The notes: generated by a model from the sequence alone, not told the origin. 64,000 bases of DNA from Sphingomonas donggukensis (GCF_023674425.1 NZ_CP098401.1:1240001-1304000); one strand, 5' to 3'. Positions 24,644 through 33,646 are shown, counted from the stretch's first letter. Made by a program: numbers and translations.

Positions 24644-25353
24644 TCGACCATTACGACTGGTCCGGCGGGCGTGAGGCGATGATCCGCCTCGGCCCCGACG
24701 ACGGCCCGGTCGTGATCGTCGCGCTGCCGCTGTTCGAAGAAGCCAACCGCACCCGCACCTTCGCCGTCACGATCATGCGCGCGCTGGCGCAGCGCGGCGT
24801 GGCGAGCGTGCTGCCCGACCTGCCGGGCACCGGCGAGAGCCTGGTCGCGACAGAGGATGCGACGCTTCTCATGATGCGGGAAGCGCATGAAGGCCTGGTG
24901 CTGCATTTTGACGCGTCTGGTCGTCAGACCTACGCCGTTGGCTTGCGAAGTGGAGCGCTTATCGACGCATTCTCTCTGATGTTTGGTCGCTGGCACCTGT
25001 CGCCGCAATCAGGCGGCGACCTCCTACGCGAGTTGGTGCGAATGAAGAATGCTGAAGTCGGACGCGCCGAGCGGTACGACGTCCACACCATCATCGGTGC
25101 TGAGGGCGATCCCATAATAATCGCCGGCAATCGCATTTCCAGCGCGATGCTGGCTGACATCTCGGGCGCGTCGCCTTTTGATCACGCTGAAATCCCGCGT
25201 CGCGTGCTCCGCATGGACAGCGATGCCCGGCCAGCCGACCGAAAGATTAACGGCGCACCGCTCTGGCGTCGCGCGGAGCCGGACAATGATCCGGCGCTAG
25301 CGGAAACGCTCGCCGATGATATTGCAGCTTGGGTGCGGTCATGCGCCGGCTGA
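24640..25353 (+). CDS. XrtA-associated hydrolase (hydrolase 2-like)
   Basis: A 237-residue alpha/beta-fold protein of the kind found next to the acyl carrier protein in exosortase A loci. PLFEEANRTRTFAVTIMRAL and LPDLPGTGESL match the exosortase hydrolase 2 pattern. The nucleophile region reads AVGLRSGALIDAF, where the serine is shifted relative to a strict G-x-S-x-G, so catalysis is uncertain. GTG 24640 overlaps the preceding stop. From about 24870 onward the DNA is noticeably less GC-rich than its neighbours and uses A/T-ending codons more often. Confidence 0.8.
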   Translation: MIDHYDWSGGREAMIRLGPDDGPVVIVALPLFEEANRTRTFAVTIMRALAQRGVASVLPDLPGTGESLVATEDATLLMMREAHEGLVLHFDASGRQTYAVGLRSGALIDAFSLMFGRWHLSPQSGGDLLRELVRMKNAEVGRAERYDVHTIIGAEGDPIIIAGNRISSAMLADISGASPFDHAEIPRRVLRMDSDARPADRKINGAPLWRRAEPDNDPALAETLADDIAAWVRSCAG

Positions 25354-26162
25354 TTGAGTTTGCTTCAAAGGGAAACCGCCTTGTTGGCACGCTGGATGTG
25401 CCAGACGGCGGGAAGCCTCGCGTTGGCGTGCTGATAGTGTCGGGCGGGAATGAGATTAGAATCGGCGCACATCGCGGGATGGCAGCTTTGGCCCACTACC
25501 TGGCAGCGAACGGCGTCGCGGCATTTCGTTTCGATCGTAGCGGGATCGGCGACGCCAGCGGCGAAAACGCCGGATTCCTTGGCAGCAAACACGATATCTT
25601 CAATGCGTCGCTTGTTTTCGGCAATGAAACCGAGACCGAAACAATTCTCGGCTTCGGCAATTGCGACGCGGCGAGTGCGCTGGCGTTGTTTCATGCCGAG
25701 GCCGGGATCGACGCGCTGTTGCTGTCGAATCCGTGGACCGGCGGCACCGAAGACACCCTCCCCGCTGCTGCGGCGATCAAGGCGCGCTATGCCGAGCGCC
25801 TCCGCGATCCGCGCGAATGGCTGCGACTTGCCAAGGGCGGCGTCAATATCGCGAAAGTTTTCGGTGGCTTGGCGAAGATTGCCAAGAGCCGGTCGGAAGA
25901 TCGCTACCTCGTAGATCGAATGGCTGCGGCGCTTGCCAACTCGAACATCCCGGCGACGATCCTGTTGGCCGAGCGCGACAATACCGCGATCGCCTTTCGG
26001 GATGCCTGGGCGAAATGCCGCGGCGCACCGACGCTGCCGATCCGCACGATCGCGTCGGACAGCCACAGCTATGCGAGCGCGGCGGACAAGGATTGGCTAT
26101 TCGAGCAGGTGCTAGCGGCAGCGAAGAGTATGGATGGCGGTCCTGGGGAGGCCAAAGACTAG
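25341..26162 (+). CDS. XrtA-associated alpha/beta hydrolase (hydrolase 1-like)
   Basis: A 273-residue alpha/beta hydrolase related to the exosortase hydrolase 1 group (TIGR03100). The signature segments are VSGGNEIRIGAHRGMAALA (family form GGPQYRVGSHRQF) and FRFDRSGIGDASG. GFGNCDAASAL is the nucleophile elbow, with Cys in place of Ser. A C-terminal Asp (AERDNTAI) and His (DSHSYAS) could complete the triad. It overlaps the preceding hydrolase by 13 bases and closes the plus-strand trio. It may hydrolyse a thioester on the carrier protein, which is inference. Confidence 0.85.
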   Translation: MRRLIEFASKGNRLVGTLDVPDGGKPRVGVLIVSGGNEIRIGAHRGMAALAHYLAANGVAAFRFDRSGIGDASGENAGFLGSKHDIFNASLVFGNETETETILGFGNCDAASALALFHAEAGIDALLLSNPWTGGTEDTLPAAAAIKARYAERLRDPREWLRLAKGGVNIAKVFGGLAKIAKSRSEDRYLVDRMAAALANSNIPATILLAERDNTAIAFRDAWAKCRGAPTLPIRTIASDSHSYASAADKDWLFEQVLAAAKSMDGGPGEAKD

Positions 26163-26191
26163 GGCTTTGGAGCGCAGCGCTACGCCGCCCA

Positions 26192-26216
26192 AGGCTCCCG
26201 CCTGCGCGGGAGCACC
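26192..26216. repeat. GCTCCCGC palindrome (family C, copy 2)
   Basis: A single perfect hairpin GGCTCCCGCCTGCGCGGGAGC, the same unit seen twice at 8189-8265. It lies between the converging hydrolase and thioredoxin reductase genes and could form a transcription end on either strand. Confidence 0.75.
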
Positions 26217-26226
26217 AGACGGCCCG

Positions 26227-27195
26227 TTACTCCGCCGCTTCGCGCTCCGCCTCGAACTCGGCTTCGGCCAGGAACCGCTCGGCATCCAGCGCCGCCATGC
26301 AGCCCGTTCCTGCCGCGGTCACCGCTTGGCGGTACACCTTGTCCATCACGTCGCCGCACGCAAACACGCCCGGCACGCTGGTCCGTGTCGATCCCGTCTC
26401 GACCGCGATATAGCCGTCGTCGTCGAGCGCCAGATGCCCGCGGAACAACTCGGTCGCCGGGTGATGGCCGATCGCGACGAAGCCGCCGTCGACGTCCAGC
26501 ATCGACAGTTCGCCGGTCTTGGTATCCTTCAACTCGATGGCAACCAGTCCTTCAGGACTGCCGCCGCCGACGAAGCGATGGACTTCCTTGTTCCACAGCA
26601 CCGAAATCTTGTCGCTCGCATGCAACCGCGCTTGCAGGATCTTCTCCGACCGCAACGTGTCGCGGCGGTGGATCAACGTCACGTCGTCCGAATGGTTGGT
26701 CAGGTACAGCGCCTCCTCGACCGCGGTGTTGCCGCCGCCGATCACCGCGACCTTCTTGCCGCGATAGAAGAAACCGTCGCACGTCGCGCACGCGCTGACG
26801 CCCTTGCCCTTCAGCGCTTCCTCGCTGTCCAGCCCCAGCCATTTGGCCTGTGCGCCGGTCGCGATGACCAGCACGTCGCCCTCGTAAATGTCGCCGCCGT
26901 CGCCGACCAGGCGGAACGGGCGTCGCGTCAGGTCGACCTCGACGATGGTGTCCCACATCATCCGCGTGCCGACATGCTCGGCCTGCGCCTGCATCTCCTG
27001 CATCAGCCACGGGCCCTGGATGACCTCGCGGAAGCCGGGGTAGTTCTCGACGTCGGTGGTGGTCGTCAACTGGCCGCCGGGCTGGATGCCCTGCACGACG
27101 ATCGGCTCCATCCCCGCGCGTGCGCCGTAGATCGCGGCGCTGAGGCCGGCGGGCCCGGAACCGAGGATGAGCATCTTGGTGGTGTGAATGGTCAT
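26227..27195 (-). CDS. trxB: Thioredoxin reductase
   Basis: A 322-residue FAD/NADPH flavoenzyme that reduces thioredoxin. The FAD motif is LGSGPAGLSAAIYGARAG (residues ~11-28), the redox disulfide is Cys136-Ala-Thr-Cys139, the NADPH motif is VIGGGNTAVEEALYL, and the FAD-closing motif is GVFACGDV. The length is normal. The start is ATG 27195; a longer reading frame upstream has no family similarity. It is convergent with the exosortase hydrolase genes and unrelated to them. Confidence 0.97.
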   Translation of the reverse strand: MTIHTTKMLILGSGPAGLSAAIYGARAGMEPIVVQGIQPGGQLTTTTDVENYPGFREVIQGPWLMQEMQAQAEHVGTRMMWDTIVEVDLTRRPFRLVGDGGDIYEGDVLVIATGAQAKWLGLDSEEALKGKGVSACATCDGFFYRGKKVAVIGGGNTAVEEALYLTNHSDDVTLIHRRDTLRSEKILQARLHASDKISVLWNKEVHRFVGGGSPEGLVAIELKDTKTGELSMLDVDGGFVAIGHHPATELFRGHLALDDDGYIAVETGSTRTSVPGVFACGDVMDKVYRQAVTAAGTGCMAALDAERFLAEAEFEAEREAAE

Positions 27196-27217
27196 AGTGG
27201 CGCCGATGTAGAGATTT

Positions 27218-28000
27218 TTATCGTCCGCGAAAGGCAGGTTTGCGCTTGGCAAGGAAAGCCATGCCGCCCTCGATCGAATCGGCGGTGCTGCGCGCGGTGC
27301 GCTGGTCCGCCGCCTCGCGCGCCATCGCGGCGGCGTACCCGCTCTCCAGCGCATCGCCCACCGCGCGCCGCATCAGACCCAGCGCCAGCGTCGGCCCCGC
27401 CGCCAGCCGCTCGGCGAGCGCAAACGCCTCGCCATCCAGCGCATCGTCGGCGACGACCCGGTGGATCATGCCCCAATCCAGCGCCTTGGCCGCCGGCACC
27501 CGCTCGCCCAACAGCACCATTTCCAGCGCCCGCGCCCGTCCGATAAGCCGCGGTAGCATCCAGCTGGCGCCACCGTCCGGCACTAGCCCGATGTTCACGA
27601 ACGCCTCCAGGAAATAGGCGGTTTCGCTGGCGACGCAGAGGTCGGCGGCGAGCGCCAGGCTGCACCCGATCCCCGCCGCCGGCCCGCGCACGGCGCTGAT
27701 CACCGGTACGTCGAGCGCCGCGATCGCAGCCAAGGTCGGGTTGTAATGCTCGGTCAGCGCCGCAAATGTCGCCTGCGCGGGGTCATCGGACTGCATCGAT
27801 CCACCCGCGACGTCGGCGCCCGAGCAGAACCCCCGCCCCGCGCCCGTCAGCAACACCGCGCGCGCACCGTCCAGATTGGCGAGCGCGTCGCGGATCTCGT
27901 CGAAGGTCGACGGAGGAGCTGCGTTCAGCCGATCGGGCCGGTTGATCGTGACGACCAGCACATCGCCGCGCCGCTCGCTCAGGATCGTCTCATAGGTCAT
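27218..28000 (-). CDS. Enoyl-CoA hydratase/isomerase family protein
   Basis: A 260-residue crotonase-fold protein. The oxyanion-hole segments are AGRGFCSGADVAGG and VRGPAAGIGCSLALAADL. The second conserved acid is replaced or shifted (EAFVNIGLVPDGGASWMLPRLIG), with Asp at the PaaG-type isomerase position, suggesting 1,2-epoxyphenylacetyl-CoA isomerase or delta-isomerase activity rather than plain hydration. ATG 28000 follows GGGGAGG. It stands alone, 22 bases upstream of trxB on the same strand, and may be co-transcribed with it. Confidence 0.9.
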   Translation of the reverse strand: MTYETILSERRGDVLVVTINRPDRLNAAPPSTFDEIRDALANLDGARAVLLTGAGRGFCSGADVAGGSMQSDDPAQATFAALTEHYNPTLAAIAALDVPVISAVRGPAAGIGCSLALAADLCVASETAYFLEAFVNIGLVPDGGASWMLPRLIGRARALEMVLLGERVPAAKALDWGMIHRVVADDALDGEAFALAERLAAGPTLALGLMRRAVGDALESGYAAAMAREAADQRTARSTADSIEGGMAFLAKRKPAFRGR

Positions 28001-28079
28001 GCCGCCTCCCCGTTCGATTCTCGCGAGACGCATATGCGACGCGACGGGCGGCGCATAGTCGGCGCGGACCCACCTCAAT

Positions 28080-28198
28080 CCGTTCGTCTCGAGTAGGGAT
28101 CGAGCCTGTCGAGAGCCCGTATCGAGAGATCGTCTCCCCGCACAAGGACCTCTCGATACGTCGTCTCGACAAGCTCGACGACTACTCGAGGCGAACGG
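28080..28198. repeat. Dispersed palindromic element, family A, copy 3
   Basis: Outer arms CCGTTCGTCTCGAGTAGGGA and CTACTCGAGGCGAACGG enclose inner arms CGTATCGAGAG and CTCTCGATACG plus TCGACAAGCTCGACGA. It lies between divergent genes (enoyl-CoA hydratase and M16 protease), so here it is in a promoter region rather than at a transcript end. Confidence 0.85.
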
Positions 28199-28261
28199 AT
28201 GTAAGGGTTTGACCGCCGCGCCCCCACGCGACACCTTGGCAGCAATCAATCGGGGATCACC

Positions 28262-31096
28262 ATGACCAACGCACGCCGCCTGCTCACCGCGCTCGCCCTA
28301 TCGACCGCGATCGTCGCGCCCGCCACCGCCCGCACGACCGCGCCGCAGCCGGCGAAGGTGCTGCCCGCGACCAGCTACACGCTGCCCAACGGCCTGAAGG
28401 TCATCTTTCACATCGACCGCTCCGATCCGGTCGTCTCGGTCGTGCTCGCGGCGCATGTCGGCTCGTCGCGCGAGGTGAAGGGGCGCACGGGCTTTGCGCA
28501 CATGTTCGAGCATCTGTTCTTCCTGAATTCGGAAAACCTCGGCCCCGGCGGGCTCGACAAATTGTCGGCGCGGGTCGGCGGCACCGGCGCCAACGGCAGC
28601 ACCAGCCGCGACTGGACCGTGTACAATCAGGAAGTGCCCCGCGACGCGCTGGAGAAGATGATCTGGGCGGAGGCCGACAAGCTCGGCTATTTCATCAAGA
28701 CGGTAACGCCCGCGGTGCTCCAGAAGGAGAAGCAGGTCGTCAAGAACGAGAAGCGCCAGTCGGTCGACAACCGCGCGTTCGGCCACGTCCAGGAGTTGCT
28801 GACCGCGGCGCTCTACCCCGCCGACCACCCGTATAACTGGCCCGTTATCGGATCGATGGCCGATTTGGATGCCGCGCAGCTGAGCGACGTGCAGGACTTC
28901 TACCGCCGCTGGTACACGCCCAACAACGCGACGCTGACGATCGCCGGCGACTTCGACCCGGCGCAGGCGAAGGCGTGGGTTGCCAGATACTTCGGCGAGA
29001 TTCCTCGCGGCGAGATTGCGGTGCGGCCCGCCAAGCGCCCCGTTGCCCTCACCGCGTCGAAGTCGCTCGCCTATGAGGACAGCTACGCCAAGCTGCCCCA
29101 GCTCACGATCGCCTGGCCCACCGTCGGCATCGCCGACCCCGACTATGTCGCGCTGGAGGCGCTGTACGACCTGCTGACCGACGGACGCGACGCGCCGCTG
29201 ACGAAGCTGCTGGTCGAGGATCGCAAGCTGACCGACGCCGTATCGATGGGCAGTTACGACAGCGAAATCGCGGGCGAGGCGATGCTGAGCGTGCGCGCCT
29301 ATGACGGGGTCAAGCTCGACGCGGTGCGGGCGGCCATCGATGCCGGTCTGGCGCAGTTCGGCACCGCCGGGGTCGACCCTGCCGCGCTCGCCCGCGTCAA
29401 GACGCTGCGCGAGGCGGCGATCTATGCTGGTATCGGCGATGTCGACGGCAAGGCGACGACGATCGCCCGGTATGAGGCGCAGACCGGTGACCCCGAATTT
29501 CTCGACGTGTACCTTCGTCGCCTCCTCGCGCTGACCCCGGCCGACATCGACCGCGTGTTCCGCCGCTACATCGCCGGGCGGCCCAATGTCTCGGTCAGCG
29601 CGGTGCCCAAGGGGCAGCCGGCGCTGGCACTCACCGGCGCAACGATGGTCGTGCCCGCGACTGAACCGATCGTGCAGGGCGCGGAAGCGGAGGTCGACCA
29701 GACCGCAGGCCGCACCGCCTATGCCCGCACGCCGTCGAAGATCGATCGGACGAAGGAGCCGGCGTTCGGCCCCGCCCCCGCCGTGACGCTGCCCGCAGTC
29801 TGGCAGGCGACCGCCGCCAACGGCCTGTCGGTGTCGGGGATCGAGGACCGCGAATTGCCGCTCGTGCAGTTCGCGATGTCGGCCGATGGCGGGCAGTTGC
29901 TGGACGATCCGGCCAGGCCCGGCGCCGCCAATCTGCTCGCCCGGATGATGACCCGCGGCACCCGCACGCGCACCGCAGCCGAGCTGGAAAAGGCGCTCCA
30001 ATCGCTGGGCGCGAAGGTGGAGGTCAGCGCCGATCGCGAACGCATCGTGCTCGGCGGCGCGACGCTTGCCCGCAATTACGACGCGACCATGGCGCTGGTG
30101 CGCGAGATGCTGCTCGACCCGCGCTGGGACGCGAACGAGCTCGCGCTCGCCAAGGCGGCGGTGTCGGCGCGGATCGCCGACGAACGCTCGAACCCGCAGG
30201 CGCTCGCGAGCCGCGTCACCAACGTCGTCAGTTACGGTCCACAATCGATATACGCGCGCAACATATTGGGAACGCAGGTTTCGGTCGCTGCTCTGTCGAT
30301 GGCCGACCTCAAGGCCGCCTATGCCCGCCTTTCGCCCGGCACAGCCCGGTTCCGCGCGGCGGGGGCGGTGACGCAGGCCCAGGTCATGGCGTCGGTCGCG
30401 CCGCTTGCCACCCGGTGGACGACCGCGCCGATGGCGCTGCCGACCGTCGCGCCGTTGCCGCTGCCCGAAAAGGCGCGATTATATTTCTACGACATTCCGG
30501 ACGCCAAGCAGTCGCTGCTGACCTTCACCGCCCCCGGCCCGGCGCGCGGCGATGCCGATTACACCGCGGCGGCGGCGATGAACTATATCCTCGGCGGCGG
30601 CGGTTTCGCGTCGCGGCTGACCCAGCAACTGCGCGAAGGCAAGGGCTATACCTATGGCATCCGCTCGGGCTTCACCGGCTGGCGGCATGACGGGCGGTTC
30701 ACGCTCAGCAGCCCGGTGCGCGCCAACGTCACGCTCGAATCGGCAACGCTCGCGCGGTCGATCATGGCGGACTATCCGCGTACCTTCACCGCCGATGATC
30801 TCGCGGTGACCAAGGGTTATCTGACCAAGAGCCGCGCATTCCAGTTCGAGCAGTTGGGCGACAAACTGAACATGCTGGCGCTGATCGGCGACTATGGCCT
30901 GGCGACCGACTTCCCCTTGCGCGATGCCCGTGTGGTCGAGGGGATGACCGTCGAGCAGGTCCGCGCGCTGGCGGCGAAGTATCTGCCGACGGCGCGCATG
31001 ACCTACGTGATCGTGGGGGATGCCGCGACGCAGGCCGGGCGGCTCGATGCGCTCGGGCTAGGCAAGGCGGTGCCCGCGAAGCCGCTGATCGAGTGA
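28262..31096 (+). CDS. Two-domain M16 family zinc metalloprotease, secreted
   Basis: A 944-residue protease with a signal peptide (residues 1-~23). The inverted zinc motif is HMFEH (His80, Glu83, His84), with the distal glutamate in the QVVKNEKRQS region. A second, non-catalytic M16 half (~520-930) contains GGGGFASRLTQQLREGKGYTYGI, the substrate-clamp arginine/tyrosine motif. This pitrilysin/insulinase arrangement degrades peptides in the periplasm. ATG 28262 follows GGGGA. Length and domain order are normal for sphingomonad members, and nothing in the neighbourhood suggests a specific substrate. Confidence 0.94.
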   Translation: MTNARRLLTALALSTAIVAPATARTTAPQPAKVLPATSYTLPNGLKVIFHIDRSDPVVSVVLAAHVGSSREVKGRTGFAHMFEHLFFLNSENLGPGGLDKLSARVGGTGANGSTSRDWTVYNQEVPRDALEKMIWAEADKLGYFIKTVTPAVLQKEKQVVKNEKRQSVDNRAFGHVQELLTAALYPADHPYNWPVIGSMADLDAAQLSDVQDFYRRWYTPNNATLTIAGDFDPAQAKAWVARYFGEIPRGEIAVRPAKRPVALTASKSLAYEDSYAKLPQLTIAWPTVGIADPDYVALEALYDLLTDGRDAPLTKLLVEDRKLTDAVSMGSYDSEIAGEAMLSVRAYDGVKLDAVRAAIDAGLAQFGTAGVDPAALARVKTLREAAIYAGIGDVDGKATTIARYEAQTGDPEFLDVYLRRLLALTPADIDRVFRRYIAGRPNVSVSAVPKGQPALALTGATMVVPATEPIVQGAEAEVDQTAGRTAYARTPSKIDRTKEPAFGPAPAVTLPAVWQATAANGLSVSGIEDRELPLVQFAMSADGGQLLDDPARPGAANLLARMMTRGTRTRTAAELEKALQSLGAKVEVSADRERIVLGGATLARNYDATMALVREMLLDPRWDANELALAKAAVSARIADERSNPQALASRVTNVVSYGPQSIYARNILGTQVSVAALSMADLKAAYARLSPGTARFRAAGAVTQAQVMASVAPLATRWTTAPMALPTVAPLPLPEKARLYFYDIPDAKQSLLTFTAPGPARGDADYTAAAAMNYILGGGGFASRLTQQLREGKGYTYGIRSGFTGWRHDGRFTLSSPVRANVTLESATLARSIMADYPRTFTADDLAVTKGYLTKSRAFQFEQLGDKLNMLALIGDYGLATDFPLRDARVVEGMTVEQVRALAAKYLPTARMTYVIVGDAATQAGRLDALGLGKAVPAKPLIE

Positions 31097-31110
31097 GATT
31101 GCAACGCCGG

Positions 31111-31187
31111 TGGTAGCGGAGGAGGGACTTGAACCCCCGACCCCAGGATTATGATTCCCGTGCTCTAACCAACTGAGCTACTCCGCC
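31111..31187 (-). tRNA. tRNA-Met (CAT), elongator
   Basis: A 77-base cloverleaf with encoded CCA. The acceptor stem is GGCGGAG/CTCCGCT, with D arm AGCTCAGTTGGTTAGAGC, anticodon loop ATCATAA between CGGGA/TCCTG, and T loop GTTCAAG. The acceptor pairs at position 1 (G-U) and the anticodon stem lacks three GC pairs, so it is the elongator rather than the initiator. Confidence 0.95.
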
Positions 31188-31232
31188 CCGGCGTTGGCAA
31201 GGCGCGCCCAATAGGTCGGGGTGCGGATGGGG

Positions 31233-31745
31233 TCAAGCGAACTTGTGGACCGACAGCGCTTCCCACGGCCCGCCGCGATACCACCAGCTGGCGAGGCCAG
31301 CGATCGCGAGGGGGCGGCGGACGAAGCCGGCCTCCAGCTCGGCCTTCAATGCTGCGGCAACCGCGGGGGCGACCTTGTTCTGGATCGTGACGTGCGGGCG
31401 CCACCCGGCGCGGTCCTGCGGGGTGAGCAGCGGGGCGAAAGCGTCGGCCAAGTCGGCGCGCATCGCCTCCAACTCGGGCGATTCGACGCGGAACGCGACG
31501 CCGCGCCCCAGCGACATCACCCCGCCGAGCCACGCCCGCGGCGGCGCCTCCCCACGGGTCAGCGCGGTCAGGCGTTGCTTCAGTTCCGGCGCGACGTCGG
31601 GCGGGAGATGATGGAACAGCGTAAGATGCGCCGCCAAATGGTTGCGTTCCAGTGGAAAATGCGCGCGGCGCAGGCCGTCGAGATGCGCATGATCCTCCGC
31701 CCCTAACACGGCAGTGACGATGATCGGCGCTGCGCTCTCGCTCAA
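31233..31745 (-). CDS. 2'-5' RNA ligase family protein (2H phosphoesterase)
   Basis: A 170-residue 2H-phosphoesterase fold protein with the two signature motifs HLTLFH (His ~52) and HVTIQN (His ~130), each with the H-x-T core. Members hydrolyse or ligate cyclic phosphodiester ends of RNA or small nucleotides. I place the start at TTG 31745, which overlaps the GH130 stop codon (TTGA) and gives an N-terminus like that of relatives (SESAAPIIVTAVLG). The next upstream start would extend into the neighbouring gene. It is the last gene of a three-gene operon. Confidence 0.85.
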   Translation of the reverse strand: MSESAAPIIVTAVLGAEDHAHLDGLRRAHFPLERNHLAAHLTLFHHLPPDVAPELKQRLTALTRGEAPPRAWLGGVMSLGRGVAFRVESPELEAMRADLADAFAPLLTPQDRAGWRPHVTIQNKVAPAVAAALKAELEAGFVRRPLAIAGLASWWYRGGPWEALSVHKFA

Positions 31746-32857
31746 GCGAACACCGATTTCGCGATATGGGTGATGCGGCACGCCAGATCCGCCTCACCGC
31801 TCGCCACGACATAATGGTCGCCGCCATCGACGATCCCGGTCGTGAACACGACGTTGTCGAGGTACATCTGGTCCGCAAGCGGCGCAGTCAGCGCTGGCGC
31901 GGGCTCCAGCAGCGGCGCGTGGTCGGTCGCCACGACGACGCTCGGGTCGTCGCGGTCAAGGATCGACCAATAGGTCCGGTAGATGCCGATCACCCCCGAC
32001 GGCTCGACCCCATGCCAGAGTGTCAGCCACCCGCGCGGCGTCAGCAGCGGCGGCGCGCCGCCCCCCATCCGCGCTGTGGCATTGGTGGCGGCATGGGGGC
32101 GGATGCCGGGGCGGTCGTAGGGCTTCCAGTGCAGCGCGTCGGGCGACGTCGCGAGGTTGATCGACGGCCCCGCCCGCCATTCGCTGTCCGGCGGATAGGC
32201 GAAATACAGGTCGCCCAGCGGCCGCGTCTGCGTCCAGTATTTGCCGCCGACCAGCCCCTCGAAGATCAGCATGTCCTTGTTCTGATGATCGAGGACGATG
32301 CCCTCCAGCGCCCATTCCACCACATCGTTCGACGAATAGAGCGTCGTCGCATGCCGCTCAGGGCTGACCGAGCACGTCGTCATCAGCCAGCGGTCACCGA
32401 CCCGGCTGATCCGTGCATCCTCAACACCATAGCATTGATAGCTCGCACGCGGTGCTATGGCGCGGTCGTAATGGATAGCGACCACCGAAAGCCCGTCCGC
32501 AGCCAGCTCGACCGGCAGCAGCCAGCTGAGCGAGGTCAGCGCCATCACCTTCCAGCCCTCCCCCCGGATCATGAACTTGCGCGGATCGCTGGTGTCGACC
32601 TGGTCGAGCGGCCAGGCGTCGAGCGCATAGCCACCATCGACCCAGCGGATCGCCCGGATGTGCCCGCCCACGATCGGCGTGCGCAGCGCCTCCGCCACCC
32701 GCACCATCATCAGCAGATTGCCGTTCGGCAACCGCGTCAGGCCGGGGTTGAAGGCCCCCAGCACATAGGTTTCGTCCTCGAAATGCCCGCGCAGCGGCGA
32801 CCGCGCCAGATCGACGTCGTCGGGCGCGAACACCAGCCTGTCAACGGCGTGCATCAT
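31742..32857 (-). CDS. GH130-like beta-mannoside phosphorylase/hydrolase
   Basis: A 371-residue five-bladed beta-propeller protein of the GH130 type. FNPGLTRLPNG, YGVEDARISRVGDRW, LVGGKYW and MGGGAPPLLTPRGWLTLWHGVE are the family blocks, with the catalytic Asp in the VEDARI motif. Known GH130 enzymes phosphorolyse or hydrolyse beta-1,2- or beta-1,4-mannosides. Which class this belongs to cannot be read here. ATG 32857 overlaps the SDR stop. The protein has no signal peptide, so it acts on an oligosaccharide in the cytoplasm. Confidence 0.87.
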   Translation of the reverse strand: MMHAVDRLVFAPDDVDLARSPLRGHFEDETYVLGAFNPGLTRLPNGNLLMMVRVAEALRTPIVGGHIRAIRWVDGGYALDAWPLDQVDTSDPRKFMIRGEGWKVMALTSLSWLLPVELAADGLSVVAIHYDRAIAPRASYQCYGVEDARISRVGDRWLMTTCSVSPERHATTLYSSNDVVEWALEGIVLDHQNKDMLIFEGLVGGKYWTQTRPLGDLYFAYPPDSEWRAGPSINLATSPDALHWKPYDRPGIRPHAATNATARMGGGAPPLLTPRGWLTLWHGVEPSGVIGIYRTYWSILDRDDPSVVVATDHAPLLEPAPALTAPLADQMYLDNVVFTTGIVDGGDHYVVASGEADLACRITHIAKSVFA

Positions 32858-33612
32858 TCGCCGTCCTGCGTGCGCGGGACGATCGTCACCTGCTGGATGA
32901 CGCTGCGCCGCGGCTGGGTCAGGCAGAAATGCACGCCCACCGCGATGTCCTCGGCCCGGAGCATCGTCTCGTCGTGGATCATCTCGCGCTGCTTCTCGGC
33001 GGGAATGTCGGGATACTGGAAATCGGCGCCAGTCTTGCCGGGTTCGACCAGCGACACCTTGATCCCTTTCGGCCCCAGCTCTCTGCGAAGCGCCTCACTG
33101 AAACCCGCGATCCCGGCCTTCATGCCGGCATAGACGGTTGATCCCGGCCCCAGCACATGCGCCGACATCGACCCGATCAGCACGATGTCGCCGGCATCGC
33201 CCATGCGGTCCACCGCGGCGTGGGCGCTCATGACATAGGCGGTGAAATCGGTAGCCAGCGCGTAGCGAACCTCACCCGCGCTCATGTCGGTCAGGCCTTG
33301 GGCCGGCACCGCGGCGTTGATGACGGCAACGTCGATCCCGCCCAGTGCGGCGACGCCAGCGTCGAACAGCCGATCGACCGCGCCAGGCTCGGCCAGGTCG
33401 ATCGCGGTGCCGTGGCCTTCGCCGACCGCGTTGATCCGTTTCAGCGCGTCGGCCAGGTGATCGCGGTTGCGCCCGCACACATAGACCCTCGCCCCCTCCG
33501 ACGCGAGCAGCACCGCGGTCGCGCGACCGATGCCGGTGGTGCCGCCGGTCACGATCACGCGCTTGCCCTTCAGGCTGGTGACGGCGGTATGGGCGTCGGA
33601 CAGGTCGGTCAT
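32854..33612 (-). CDS. Short-chain dehydrogenase/reductase
   Basis: A 252-residue classical SDR. The cofactor motif is TGGTTGIG near residue 25. NAA appears as INAAVPAQ. The catalytic residues are Ser in GSMSAHVLGPG and Tyr-x3-Lys in VYAGMKAG. The Arg in CGRNRD after beta-2 suggests NADP preference. ATG 33612 follows GAGGGAGAAACC. As first gene of the SDR-GH130-RNA ligase operon it may oxidise or reduce a sugar product of the GH130 enzyme, which is inference from order only. Confidence 0.88.
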   Translation of the reverse strand: MTDLSDAHTAVTSLKGKRVIVTGGTTGIGRATAVLLASEGARVYVCGRNRDHLADALKRINAVGEGHGTAIDLAEPGAVDRLFDAGVAALGGIDVAVINAAVPAQGLTDMSAGEVRYALATDFTAYVMSAHAAVDRMGDAGDIVLIGSMSAHVLGPGSTVYAGMKAGIAGFSEALRRELGPKGIKVSLVEPGKTGADFQYPDIPAEKQREMIHDETMLRAEDIAVGVHFCLTQPRRSVIQQVTIVPRTQDGE

Positions 33613-33646
33613 GGTTTCTCCCTCGGGCATGCCCAGGGAGAAGCGA

